Assembly (NCBI GenBank): GCA_907163375.1
Contig: CAJQUW010005288.1
Location: 62,001 to 126,000, forward strand
Origin: Prostheceraeus crozeri
Taxonomy: Eukaryota > Platyhelminthes > Polycladida > Euryleptidae
Direction: 5' to 3'
Length of the DNA stretch: 64,000 nucleotides
Made by a program: the position numbers and the translations under genes. Position 1 is the stretch's first letter. Each line of letters starts with the position of its first letter. Below the pieces are notes generated by a model. That model was not told where the DNA came from. It saw only the letters and a list, made by a program, of their open reading frames with translations, and did no database searches. Positions 53,326-64,000 of the stretch are shown here, one piece after another.

Positions 53326-54028
53326 GTAGGGGTGCCAGGTACTGTGTTCGGAGGTTGAGGTAGTCAGGTCAGGACGTACTTTTCTTTGGGGTATTTTCTT
53401 GGAGATTGGACCTAGATACACCGATTTTAGAATGTCTGCTCTGGATCCTCTCTTGCGAATTTGAATTTTTATCGACTTTTTGAATTTTGGCAAAATTCTC
53501 AGGAAATTCTCAGGAAAATTAACGTGAAATATTGAGGTGCGAAACACGTTATACGAATTTTTGATGCCAACACAAATGCTAAAGTCAACAAACCGGATAT
53601 CATTTGAATGCTAATGACAGGATAAATATTTTGGTGCCAAAAGTTTTGTGATAGGGTCAGTGGGTGCAGAGTTAGAGGTCAAAAGGTCATGGTTAGATGC
53701 CAGCGCTCATACATTTGAAGCATGAATGTTCATCACCCTCCACTGACTAAACCAATAGCACGAATTCGATGTAGCTACTGTCTATTTTGAGTGTCCTTTA
53801 TGTGTCAGGTTTTGAGGGTATTAGGAAAGTCACTGGTAATTTAGTTTTTCTCAACAGCCCCGATTGGTAAATTCACAAATTCAGAAATTGCAATTAACTA
53901 GAATATCCTAAATAATTGAAAACTGCAGATCGTTTTAATTTTGTCAACAGCCTTTATTGGTCTGCTCAATTCTTAAATTGTGAATTGTGAAAAATAAAAG
54001 AAGAAACTTAGTGAACTACTTTTCTATT
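53326..54028. other. No gene recognised
   Basis: AT-rich sequence without supported structure. Confidence 0.4.
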
Positions 54029-54346
54029 TTATCTTGTGAAAAAAGCGATTTTTAAAGTGACATCCACAGTGAGGATGAACGTAAGATAACAGCTTATACG
54101 CATAACAATATACAGAAGATAATGTGTGTTCTTGTACTTTCCTAGAATCTGGGTTGTCAAAAGCGAAATGGGAAATTCTCCCGGTCTGATGCTTCCGGGA
54201 ATGATGAGTCCACAACATCCAGCCATGGAAGTTATGTATCTGTAGACGTCATGCTGATTGATACTGTTCCCAAATCTATTCAGAAGGCTGACAGTTCGCT
54301 TACTCCTTGTCTGTTTGTTTACATGCACGGCGAGACCTAGGCTCAC
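54029..54346 (-). pseudogene. Possible fragment of a large invertebrate repeat-family protein
   Basis: Minus-strand 105 codons; RSKRTVSLLNRFGNSINQHD then VYRYITSMA resembles, from memory, a segment of large uncharacterised proteins widespread in cnidarians (form: RSKxLIxLLxxFGxSIxYxDVxRYxTS). The overlapping second frame (FAFDNPDSRKVQEHT) may hold the continuation after a frameshift. Weak call. Confidence 0.3.
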
Positions 54347-54829
54347 TTGCTGAGGTTGGTGATAAGGTAGGCCTAATTGTTATTATCATATACCGGCAAT
54401 GCAATAATAAGTACAATGATAAAAGGTAATTTTCAATAATGCTTTAAGCCCTTTCAATTTATCAATGAATAATGCAATATTGAAAGAGCGAAAGCGAAAA
54501 AATAAAAGTCAAGATAAATGCAAGACGGAAACGATAAGGAAAGTTAAGCGAGCCCAAAAAACGAAAATGAAAAATCTGTGGACAAAAACAACATCAATCA
54601 TAATGATAAACACTGCCTGTGTTGTCAGAGAAAAGCGCACTTTACTAACATTTGTAAGTACATTATTTTTAATCACCGAAACACCACTACCCGCATAATA
54701 TCGTTTTTATGCATAGCGAAAGATTATACAAATGCATATTATCATGCAACCAAGGAACTCATAACAAAAGGTTCCGTTGCTTAATTGCGCTTCAGTTCAA
54801 ATTACAGAAGTACTGAGCGCATCACAAAA

Positions 54830-55012
54830 TAACAATATATGAAGCATCTCGCAGATGAATTAGATCCTTTGAGGGGTATTAAGTTTGAAAACGAATAAGA
54901 AATTCGGGCTGCTGTCAAGAAATCATTGGACAACTTCCCAAAACTCTGGTATGAAGAGGGAATGAAAAAGTTGGTAAACGCTGGAAAAGTGCATTGTTTT
55001 GCAAGGTGAATG
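54830..55012 (+). pseudogene. Possible mariner transposase C-terminal scrap
   Basis: Plus-strand reading EIRAAVKKSLDNFPKLWYEE then GMKKLVNAGKVHCFA resembles the C-terminus of mariner-type transposases (form: EVKxAVxxWLxxxxxxFYxxGIxKLxxRWxKCI). Too short to assign; no TIRs seen. Confidence 0.3.
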
Positions 55013-55285
55013 TGGAGAAAAATAGACGTCCGTACATTGTCTTCTGATACTTTTATATTTTTAAGAAAGCAATTTGCATTTGCTACATAAGTGATGATTT
55101 GTTGGCTTAACATAAGTTTTGAAATTGGAAAAAAAATATTTTGTGCGAAACTTTTGGAAAGCTCCTAGTAGATATGCACTCATCTAGTGACACAGCGACC
55201 TCCTTTTTATAGTATTTTAGCACAACTATGAGCCATGAACGAACCAGGGGGCTAATTAAAAGAAAAAGTAACAAATTGTATTACT

Positions 55286-55504
55286 TTAAACATATAAAAG
55301 GAGGGAAACAGATCTTATAATCTGATTAAGCTGTTCCATATCAAAAACCTGTTCGAACACCTCTTCAAAAGTACCAAGACTGTGTTGGTCAGGGAAATAT
55401 TCTGGAGACGCTGATTCAAAGCTGTGCCGTGCGAACAAAGATAGCTTTTCGATCGACTCACAGTATATGCACGTTCTAGGCTCACATAATAGTATGTGAG
55501 TGCA
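55286..55504 (-). CDS. Unrecognised open segment, possibly an exon
   Basis: 73 codons without ATG on the minus strand, containing LCEPRTCIYCESIEKLSLFA and HSFESASPEYFPDQHSLGTF and ending FDMEQLNQIIRSVSLLLYV. Residue composition looks protein-like, and a CxxC pair is present. No family recognised; may be a relic. Confidence 0.25.
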   Translation of the reverse strand, partial: CTHILLCEPRTCIYCESIEKLSLFARHSFESASPEYFPDQHSLGTFEEVFEQVFDMEQLNQIIRSVSLLLYV

Positions 55505-56727
55505 TTAGCTCTGCAAATTTTTCATGTGGTTCGGTTAATATTACCCCTGAATTGACAGAGCTACCCCTGAATGATAGCTTCATCAATCTGCAGTCGATTT
55601 TTCTTTTTTTTAAAACTTCGAGTTGATGACTATTCACTATTCAGTCATTCAATTTCACTGTTCTCTGAAAAAGAGGATGTTGTTTGAGGAACATATTCTT
55701 GGAATCTATGTTATTGACCAAACTGAAATAATCACAGTAAGGAAAATGTCAATATACATAACTTTTGCATTTCACATTGACCTGTCAATCAACGCGGCCA
55801 TATTTTTAACAAATCCAAATAATCTGTATGAGAGCACTTGATTTAGCCTCTACCCAGTCACCATAAAGCTGATGAGGAATCAGGATGATAATCATGATGA
55901 GGAAAACCCTAAATTCTTGATGTTGACAAAATAGATTTTTAGACAAAAACAAACAAGTTATAAAGTTGGAGATTCATCGCACCCCCATCGGTGGACATCA
56001 TCATCCGTAGACATTATGGAATGTTCCTTTGTAAGGGTAGTAATAGCCGTAAGTAATAGCCGTCGTCAGCTACATTCAAATACATTTCTACAGATCTGGC
56101 TCCCACTTGTTACAATTCGCATAAAGTATAATATGCAACATTCAAGTGTTCACAGGCAATCAGGTTGGGAAAATGCTGCAAAATTAAACCACTAATGAAC
56201 ACTTCAGTAATGCGCGTACGTAAACTTGGAAATTATAAGAAAAATTGTTTATCTTTATCACCATGGAGAGAACAAATGAAAAGAGTTCATCCAATATAAT
56301 TATTACAAGCAAACAATTTTCATCTGATTCGACATCCACAAAGGATTGTCGAACAGTTGACGCCATTATGTCTGACCCTCATTGTTTTTAGTCCAGCAAT
56401 GATTTTGTGTCCTCTTTCATGGATAACCAATGAATCAATGTTTGAAAGTATTCCTTTCAAAGACAAAAACGCACACTCATGGCATAACCCAAATTCTTTC
56501 ATCATACCATACGTTAACATTTGATAAAAATCCACAGTCTATCATGTAAAGATATATTCTCAATTGTAAAATATCACAACCAACTGAAATGACGTTGTTG
56601 AACTGAAAACATATGTAAAAATCGAATACGCGAGTACAAGAAGAAAGTGATCTGTACACAGCGGATGTCACCTTGAGATGTGGCTCAACGAAAATGGGAG
56701 TGATAACCGATAGCAGTTGTAAAAATT
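55505..56727. other. No gene recognised
   Basis: AT-rich DNA. Frames at 55623-55841 and 56320-56535 have no motif. Confidence 0.4.
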
Positions 56728-56912
56728 GTTATAATCATAGAAATCTGATTGCTTGACTGTATTAAGCTAGAAGGGTCATCAGCTGATTTTAGGTGGTCAT
56801 TAAAGCTGCTCGGTGTCCCGAACAACTCGCGCCCACGTCAAGATAGGCGGTTTCAACACAATGACCCTTCTAGCCTTTATATAGTATCTGATTTCTATGG
56901 TTATAATTATTG
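56728..56912. repeat. Fold-back MITE
   Basis: Imperfect palindrome of about 185 bp with outer arms TATAATCATAGAAATCTGAT and its complement, and inner arms GCTAGAAGGGTCA/TGACCCTTCTAGC. No coding capacity. Confidence 0.75.
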
Positions 56913-59537
56913 CTGTTAGTTTTTCTACATATTATTTAAATTCGTCCATATGATCGAGAATCACGCATGTTTACTAAATAAAGAAATCGATTTTCGCAAA
57001 TCATTACTTTCGAAATCACAGAAATTTTGTCAAAACAGATTAAAGCGGTATCGAATTCTAATATTGTATCCAACGATATGTAGGAATGATGAGAAAACGA
57101 AGGAAACAGAAAAGAATATGAGTAGCTTTAATCAGATAGATTCAGCTCTGTGGTTGGACTTCAGCGACAAATGTTCTAGATGTTTCATGTCAGCACTCAG
57201 AAATAGCAATCTCAATTTATCAGTGTCACTGATCGTGTCTGTCACTTTCAATCGTGTGATTTAGCCTCAAAAGTGACAAAACCCACAGAGATGGCATCGA
57301 ATCTATGGCTTCAATTTTTATCATATTGATAATGATTATTTCCACAAAAAGATTTCACAGAACTGTTCTTCATGCATGGGTTCATGGTGCTGCTGTGCAT
57401 GAATGACGCGAAGCTGCATGAGCGCTGTATGTCAATAAAGCACCAGGCCACATGATTACATGCAAACCTGTTGCTTGTGCAGTTCAAGCATGAAATTAAT
57501 CGATATTTGTTCGGAAACTGTTTTTCAGCCAATCACTACTACTTGAAATGATGGCTCTGTGGTTGGTGAAAGCTAGATTTTAGAGTGAATTGAGCGCCGT
57601 TGCAATTATCAATGTAAATATATTTGAATATCTTATTAATGTCACTCATTTTATCTTTATGAACTTTTTTATCTTCATTTATCTTTTCTATAATTGTGAA
57701 AAAACGAAATCTAATAAAAAAATTTCTACTCAAAATTTTCATTTTATATAGTAGTATGCACAAAATTACAGTTAAATAGCAATTGTAAATAATTGCCCTT
57801 TTGCGGAATGTTATAAATACTTCATGCGTGGTAATTTAGCAACTCAATACAAGGAAGTGAAGATATCTGTTCGCATAGACACTACATCCTACATTTCTCC
57901 TAGTAGTTTTACCTATTTTAACAAATTTAGGAAAATTAATCCTTCCATTGGTCTATATGTCTGTCACTGCAGGAAATTTATTGGCAGTAGGCCAAGCGAT
58001 AGCCACGGTTGAATTTCGGATAAGTTCAATTTTTGTAATATAGTGATGCTATTTTTGTGTTATCAAATTTTCTGGCACTACGCTCATTAGCTGCATGGTT
58101 TTTGAGACTGAAAGTATCATATGTGGCTGATATTTTGATTTACATGAAGATCATATCTTCATTTAATTCCATGAATGAATGCTCTTGCTGTTGCTCTTTG
58201 ATGTGAATCGTTGTGCGTGTTTTGCCCTCAGAAGCCAGCGTGTTGCCCATGGTATTGCCTGTTTTGTCCGTTTAATTGAACATCTACCAGAAGTTAATTT
58301 TATTCTTCATGGAGTTAATTTTTGAAATTGAAAATTAGTTTAATGTAGGTGTAATGAAGACTTCCATTAAATGCGCATAGTGCAGCTTGTTTGACACAGG
58401 TTCTTTGAAATCTGACGCGCAGTGAAAATTGACTAACATCGATCATCGATTTCGTAATGAATTGTCAATATCCGTTCATCATGTTCTAAATGTCAATTGT
58501 CTGACCAATATAAGTTGGGAAATCTCACTGAGGCAACTTTCCTTGAAAGTTGTCATTTTGAACTAACAACGCTTCAACAAAAAAGGAAGCTTAAATCCCG
58601 TAGTTATTCCAAAGTCGCGGCATTTTGAAAAGTAATGGGGTTGAGAAGCGCTCTAGCCAATTTGTCTAAAAAAGTTGATATAAATGTTTTCAGCAGATAT
58701 TTGAGACGACAGAAACTAAATCACGTGTGGCACAAGTCTTCAGTGATGTTTTACTACGTTCGTGCGACGATGCGTAGCAACCTCTCAATTTAGTCCGACG
58801 GTCTGATGCAACAGGGAGTCCGCTAGCCACCAATATCTACCGATTATTATTGACTCGGCTTGTAGCTCAGAGCTTGAATTAGCCTTCTTCTAGATGAGAA
58901 AATATCGAAGAGCTATGTTCAAGGTATATTGGGCCTACACCAACTCCCTGAATATAGACTTTTAAAAACAACTGCACCGAAAGGCATATTTTCATACGTA
59001 TTTTTTTGCGTTGAAGTCCTGGTTCAATCTTGACATACAATGTGTCATGTGAATCCATCAATGACAGGTTATTGTGCCATTTTTTCATTTTCTTGATCGG
59101 TCAGTCGTGATCAGTAGGTATCACGGAAAAAATCTGAACATTCTCACTGATAAGCACTTTCAACATGAAGTGACAGAATTTATTGGCGAAAATCGGTTGA
59201 CAGCATGATCAGCCCCTCAGCTTTTTCATTACATGAGGATTTCGAGATTCGCTGAATGTGGAAAAGGATGCAGCAGTAATAAATTTCACGGAAAAGTTGC
59301 AGTTCGAATAATCTGACACCTTTTATTCATCAATTATAAGGCTCAACGTCAATAAGCTTGAAAAGGCTCAACTTCAATAACACCATGTAATTTGTTTTTT
59401 GTTGTCCTTTATATTGGCAGAGCATTTATGCTGTGTCTGGTCAGTTGTAGTCAACAGACACAAATGTATGTGCTTTCGTTCAATGCATTTACCCGATGCA
59501 TGCGAAAGGAAAATGCAACATGAAATGTACCATAAGA
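56913..59537. other. No gene recognised
   Basis: About 2.6 kb of AT-rich DNA. A tRNA-like stretch at 58857-58935 was considered and set aside. Otherwise nothing supported. Confidence 0.4.
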
Positions 59538-60440
59538 TGGGGTGACTTTGAACAGAATAGAATTTTGACCATTGCACCAAAACTGCCACTCTCAAACGGT
59601 TTTTGAGCGATCGATCTTTTTGGAATATGATATTATGATAAACAAGCTAAAATTTCACACGGCATTAGAGATTCTTCTAATATTTCATTTACTATTAGAA
59701 AAATGAATTCCCATTCACATTCCCTACCGACATAAAATTGAACTTTAAAAAATGGTACCGCTATTTAACACATCATAGTAATATAGTATGCAATCTCTGT
59801 GTAGTGCACTTCAGAATTACCTAAATGATGTTTTGAATCTATTGCACTTGTCAGAATAATTATTCAAAGTATTGTAAAATGCCTCCATAGTCACTCCACT
59901 GATATTGAGAAAAATGGGGTGACTTTGCTCAGTAGATAGGCCGACATAGCTGCACTTAGCCATAGTAACTAAAACCATAAAGCATCAATATTGTCCTCTA
60001 TCTAGACATCAGGCATTCACTTATGATGCTGTTTAAGACATTCCTTTTCCCAGTAAAAGTGACAAGCAGACTTGTGACATCCAAGACTTTCTACACCTGC
60101 TTGATACGTAGCCATTCATAACAGGAAAATTCTCGGAATTTTTACCGATAGGTACGATGTGATGTATGACTGAACATTACTACGACTTACTTTTGTACTA
60201 CACGGTAAAATGCAAGTGTTTCATGTTAATATTGTTTTATCCCATCAAGTGTCCAAAGTCACCCCATCTCTGGGTGACATTCGACACTGAGGGTTTTAGA
60301 AAATATATGATGGTAGTAATTCTTCGTAATAATATTGTAATACCACAGAGGCAACTTTTGATATCAATTGTTTAAACTTTTTCTACTTGAAAGTAATATA
60401 AGATTTGAGATGAACTTCAAAACTGTCCAAAGTCACCCCA
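59538..60440. repeat. Nested inverted motif TGGGGTGACTTTG
   Basis: TGGGGTGACTTTG occurs on the plus strand at 59538 and 59915 and inverted at 60254 and 60428. The two pairs could be the terminal repeats of one non-autonomous element nested in, or partly duplicating, another. No target duplication found. Confidence 0.5.
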
Positions 60441-61109
60441 CTTCACGGTATAGATCAAAGGGCTGTTGCTCCACCTGGAAACTCCTTAAAACTCCCGGAA
60501 TCGCTAAATTGATAGTCTCTTTTTTTCAAGTCCATGTAATGACTTCATTCGTTCACATAATCGGTGAAGTATGCCACATGTCGGTCGATATTCACCGACA
60601 GCTGCACCAATTCAGAAATTTCGAGTTTCGATCTGGATGAACTTCTTCGTTGAAACGTTTAAGTTATCAATCCTTGCATTTTCAGGCGCACTTTATTTCG
60701 AAATTTTTGCAGCTTGGATGCCAAGATGCATTAAAAGCAAAATACAGCTGCAAATTACGAATCAAGAGCATTGCGTCTTGTAAAATGAAGAATTTGTCGT
60801 TTATATGTCAATGCAATTGAGTAAAACAGTTGCTGGCACATGAATTATCCACTACATCTCATCAGTTTGCCTTAAGAAATTTAAACTCTGTATCTACATC
60901 GATCTAGACAAAGCTCGTGGGTTATGATATTTGTATATGAAATGTATATATATATATATGAGAATTAGACATTTATTTCCACTGTCACAAATCATTGAAA
61001 AAAAGCGCGAACTTCTTTTATGATTGTGTTGGCAATGGCTTCATGAATTTTTTTAAAAAAATGAGTGACGTAGTAATACTCATATTCCAGTGATCCACAA
61101 AGACAGCTA
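60441..61109. other. No gene recognised
   Basis: A short (TA)n tract at 60943-60959. Nothing else supported. Confidence 0.4.
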
Positions 61110-61117
61110 CTTACTAA

Positions 61118-62516
61118 CAGGGCTGGGGTGTCGGTGTCGGTGTCGTGCCCTTTTTTCCCGGTGTCGGTGTCGTGATTTTTAGGGACGACACCGACACCGA
61201 CCTTAAATTTTAGCTGGAAAAATAACTTGTTTTATCGCACAAGGATTTCCTTCTCTTTACAAAAAGTCATATTTTCACTAAAACGGACTGGAAGGCATAA
61301 TTAGTTATTATTGTATACTCTACTACATGTAGTTCAAAAAGTTCAAGGTGACAGGCCTTTGTTTCTTCTTGCCTTGATAGGTCCCTAATACACTCTATGC
61401 TATGTTCTCTGAATGCTATCACCATGGCTATCACCATTGAGATAGATTAGGCCAGTGATCGTAGTGAGGCTGGCGTCCTAGTGGATGCCCGGTACCGACT
61501 CCTGCTTACTGAGATGCAGCTGCAGCGGGGCCGAGAGGGACTTCAAGAGGTTCACAGTCGAATAAAGTCGGCACGATCCTCCGTGTCTCATGTGGCTCAT
61601 AGGCCTGCTTATGTTGTGAATTTGACCAACTCGGATGAGGAGGAAAGTGACCCTTTTGCTCGAGAACTTGATCGCCTCGGAAAAGGCAGGGAAGTCAAAG
61701 AAAGCCAACTCCAGAATTGATGAATTGATCACTGAAATGGAGTCAATTGGGCAGCTCAAAGGCAAGGATGTGTGGGAGATCATCCATATGTACCCGGTGG
61801 ACATCCGTGAAGCTGCCAGAGTTGCGTCTTGCCTCCCGCCAACACAAGTATCTGTAGAGCGCCTATTTTCATCTCTACATTTCATTGTATCCGATCTGAG
61901 AAGTTCAATGGCGGAGGATTTGGTGAACGCTTCCCTCTTCCTTCACACGAATTGGGAATGAATTGAGTGGATTGCTGAATCAATTGTTTTGAGTGTTTTT
62001 GATTGTTTTAAGCCTATCAATTGTTTTGAGTGGTACGGTATCACCTTATCACATGTAATCATGATAAGCATCTTCATTTTTGTCATCATTCACTGTTAAT
62101 TCAATTAGTCATCATATCCATTGTTTCACCACGTTTCATAAGCATTATTCATTATTCATCGCATCACTTTCAATTTCAGAGACATTTTGTTGTCATTATT
62201 TTTAGAAAAGCAGTTTGTTTAGAAAATGATGTTTTTTCGTGATCATAGGTCTCCTGAAAGGAGTGCATGACCTGTAGTGTTTCGAGGATTATTATTATTA
62301 TTACGAGAAATAACCTTTATTTCCATCAATACACAACGAAAAAAAGAAAGTCAGGGAAACAAAACAAAGCAAAAGTGAAGACAAGTCGGGCAATTCAGTC
62401 AATTTTATTATTATTATTATTATTATCCGGTGTCGGTGTCGTGCTTTTCAAAATCCGGTGTCGTGCTTGAACCCGGTGTCGGTGTCGGTCAAAAAAAGCA
62501 CGACACCCCAGCCCTG
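61118..62516 (+). mobile_element. hAT element, internally deleted
   Basis: Inverted ends CAGGGCTGGGGTGTCG at both sides and a perfect 8-bp duplication CTTACTAA (61110-61117 and 62517-62524), the hallmark size of hAT. The repeat GGTGTCGGTGTCGTGC is scattered in both subterminal regions. 1399 bp with only the 3' end of the transposase gene, so it could move only with help from an intact relative. The unaltered duplication implies a recent insertion. Confidence 0.9.
61481..61961 (+). pseudogene. hAT transposase C-terminus (hATC dimerisation region)
   Basis: The first frame reads RLLLTEMQLQRGREGLQEVH through VVNLTNSDEEESDPFARELD. Around 61670-61700 the frame changes and continues RIDELITEMESIGQLKGKD, PVDIREAARVASCLPPTQVS, VERLFSSLHFIVSDLRSSMA and EDLVNASLFLHTN. 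The latter is the conserved hAT C-terminal dimerisation series. The BED zinc finger and catalytic core are missing. Either a frameshift or an intron could explain the change of frame; no clear splice pair was seen. Confidence 0.8.
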
Positions 62517-62524
62517 CTTACTAA

Positions 62525-63209
62525 TAAATAAATTGGCTAGTCTGCACATTACTTTATACATAGTCCAGGAAAAATGTGCTCAGGATGGCTACTGGACGAC
62601 AAAGAAGCCGGATCCCTCCATGGTAATCTACAAAACTTGATGGCATCTGTAAACGATTTGTGTGATCTTGCTTATGTATGACAGATGTAATTGTAGCTAG
62701 GGCTACCAACGCATCCGGACCAATCAGTGTGCAGCTGAAAAACTTTATTCGAACACTTTGCGTGATCAAGCAGGACAACTAATAAGCATCGTGTGACACT
62801 AAATAGAATTAAAATGTGTCCGAAGAATTTTTTTTCAATTACACACTTTGTGGCAGATGATTATGTTTCTTAGTTTTTAATAGTGGATGCTTATGTCTAC
62901 TTATGTGTCGGAAAGGACAGGTTGCACAGAAAAATCAGTCACGAAATCAGATTAAAATATGACTTTCGTCGATATTCGTGTTAAACATTTGATGCGTCCC
63001 CATTTCGTCATGCAGTATAATTGTTGTCTGTGTTTCAAGTATCATGAAGAAGGTGCACATAAATAAATCAAAAAAATACTTGACTCGATTCACTGCACAC
63101 TAGATTCCGTCTAAACATGGAACATTGAACGACACTGCAAAAAAGGATTTGACACAGATGAACAAAACGTTTTGTGTAGGTTGCCAGACGTGCACTTATC
63201 ACAACTCAA
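62525..63209. other. No gene recognised
   Basis: AT-rich sequence after the hAT duplication. No supported structure. Confidence 0.4.
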
Positions 63210-63956
63210 GTGATGATTATGGGTATGCAACCATGCGGAAAGTGCATTCTATTTATCAAAAGTGAAGCTGAAGTCAGGAGAAGAATACAAGCGGGAGTCG
63301 GAGCGCACCGAAAAGTAGCAGGAGTTATGAGAGACAGCAGAATCAGCAAGGAAATCAGACGGAAGGTTTTGGAGGTATGTGTACAGTATCACGAGCAGTC
63401 ATATGCGGACTGTAGAAAATGTCACTTACAAAAGAACAGCAAGATAGAATGCAAGTGTGCGAGAACAACTGGGTGAGGAGATTGTGCGGAGTGATCTAGA
63501 GGAAGCGGGTTCCGAATTGAGAACGGAAATGGAAATGGCTTGGGCGGGACATGTGACAAATATGAGCGAGGAGAGATTGCCGAGGCGAGTGGAGCACAGT
63601 GAAGAGACAAGTTCACGGGGAAGACGAAGACCAAGAATCCGATGGACCGATTGATTGCGGAAGAAGAGACCTACAGAGAGCGGAAGAAAATTGGAGAAGA
63701 TGGAGAACAACGGCTGAGGATAGAGCAGAATGGAAAGGACTGTCAACAAAGTGGGATCATGGAATGTGACACTGACTTCGCATATCTTCCTGGCGAACAT
63801 TTGATGCTATGGTGTAGATGTTGTGTATTTCATAATTGTTTACATGTGCAGTTTGCATTGTGTTCGACATAGTTCCTCCCCCCCCCCACACTACCTTGTC
63901 TGGGATCATGGGGTTGTTGAAATAATGACAAATAAAATAAATTAAAATAAATAAAT
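63210..63956 (+). mobile_element. LINE 3' end, 5' truncated
   Basis: Fragments of the C-terminal region after reverse transcriptase lie in three frames: EVRRRIQAGVGAHRKVAGVM and RDSRISKEIRRKVLEVCV (63267-63390); then EMAWAGHVTNMSEERLPRRV and RGRRRPRIRWTD (63530-63654). The sequence KRIQAGAxAxRKVxGVMxDRRIS ... WAGHVxRM ... RRGRPRxRWxD is standard for RTE/CR1-type LINEs. Several stops and frameshifts. It ends in a short 3' UTR with a C-run and an (AAATA)n-like tail (about 63927-63956), as expected of a target-primed insertion. Confidence 0.7.
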
Positions 63957-64000
63957 CTATTTTTCGATGGCTTAGTTTGCCTTGAAATTGCCCATATAGG

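Noticed and set aside
58857-58935. tRNA-like sequence (TGTAGCTCAGAGC ... GTTCAAGG)
   Set aside because: The acceptor stem does not pair and spacing of the arms is wrong; not a tRNA gene and too weak for a SINE call.
60571-60783. 70-codon frame near the inverted TGGGGTGACTTTG motifs
   Set aside because: Lies outside the motif pair and has no recognisable feature.

Overview
The window is non-coding-rich, AT-rich animal DNA in which I recognise no ordinary multi-exon host gene. It reads as a graveyard of nested mobile elements. The mixture (a PolB-bearing Polinton-type element, Penelope-like GIY-YIG retroelements, a Ty3/Gypsy LTR element, a Crypton-type tyrosine recombinase, hAT and several Tc1/mariner/IS630 families, and a reverse-transcriptase family often met in cnidarian and other marine invertebrate genomes) suggests a marine invertebrate. 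The phylum cannot be fixed from this sequence.

Layout. 0-12 kb: a Polinton-type region with a complete protein-primed-type DNA polymerase B frame on the minus strand (1356-5174), a convergent 347-codon gene, a divergent small gene, and three further minus-strand genes (6974-7228, 7493-7759, 8057-9292). The minus-strand genes share TATATAA-type promoters. A near-identical 141-bp unit lies just 3' of each of the three smaller ones. Beyond it come a duplicated hairpin-rich module (9.4-9.96 kb) and a 295-bp tandem array whose units end in G-runs (10.4-11.4 kb). 13.2-15.1 kb: an IS630/Tc1-type transposon with eight-copy subterminal repeat arrays at both ends. 16.85-24.84 kb: a reverse-transcriptase element split by a long-TIR DNA transposon (17614-21202, TSD TGCA) and by an antisense LINE that itself carries a tRNA-derived SINE. 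The DNA transposon carries a Harbinger-type MITE and a perfect palindrome of about 0.79 kb. 25-26.5 kb: fold-back MITEs. 27440-33298: a Ty3/Gypsy fossil with 4-bp target duplication ATAC; its 5' LTR holds a 419-codon tyrosine recombinase gene.

33.8-37.6 kb: a composite of a repeat and a Penelope fragment flanked by a 12-bp target duplication. 38.3-43.2 kb: two mariner-type elements and Penelope fragments, each bounded by (TA)n tracts. 44.9 kb: antisense hAT C-terminus. 47.4-48.2 kb: another Penelope fragment. 51.9-53.3 kb: a Mos1-like mariner. 61.1-62.5 kb: an internally deleted hAT copy with perfect 8-bp TSD. 63.2-63.96 kb: a LINE 3' end. The remainder holds short repeats and DNA in which I see no gene.

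The most useful results are structural. For three insertions, an uninterrupted paralogous sequence or reading frame inside this same window shows the empty site. Hammerhead-like folds recur beside the Penelope fragments. The gene cassettes with a shared 141-bp spacer in the PolB region are the best candidate for something not described before. All family calls are from motif recognition by eye; no database search was possible.
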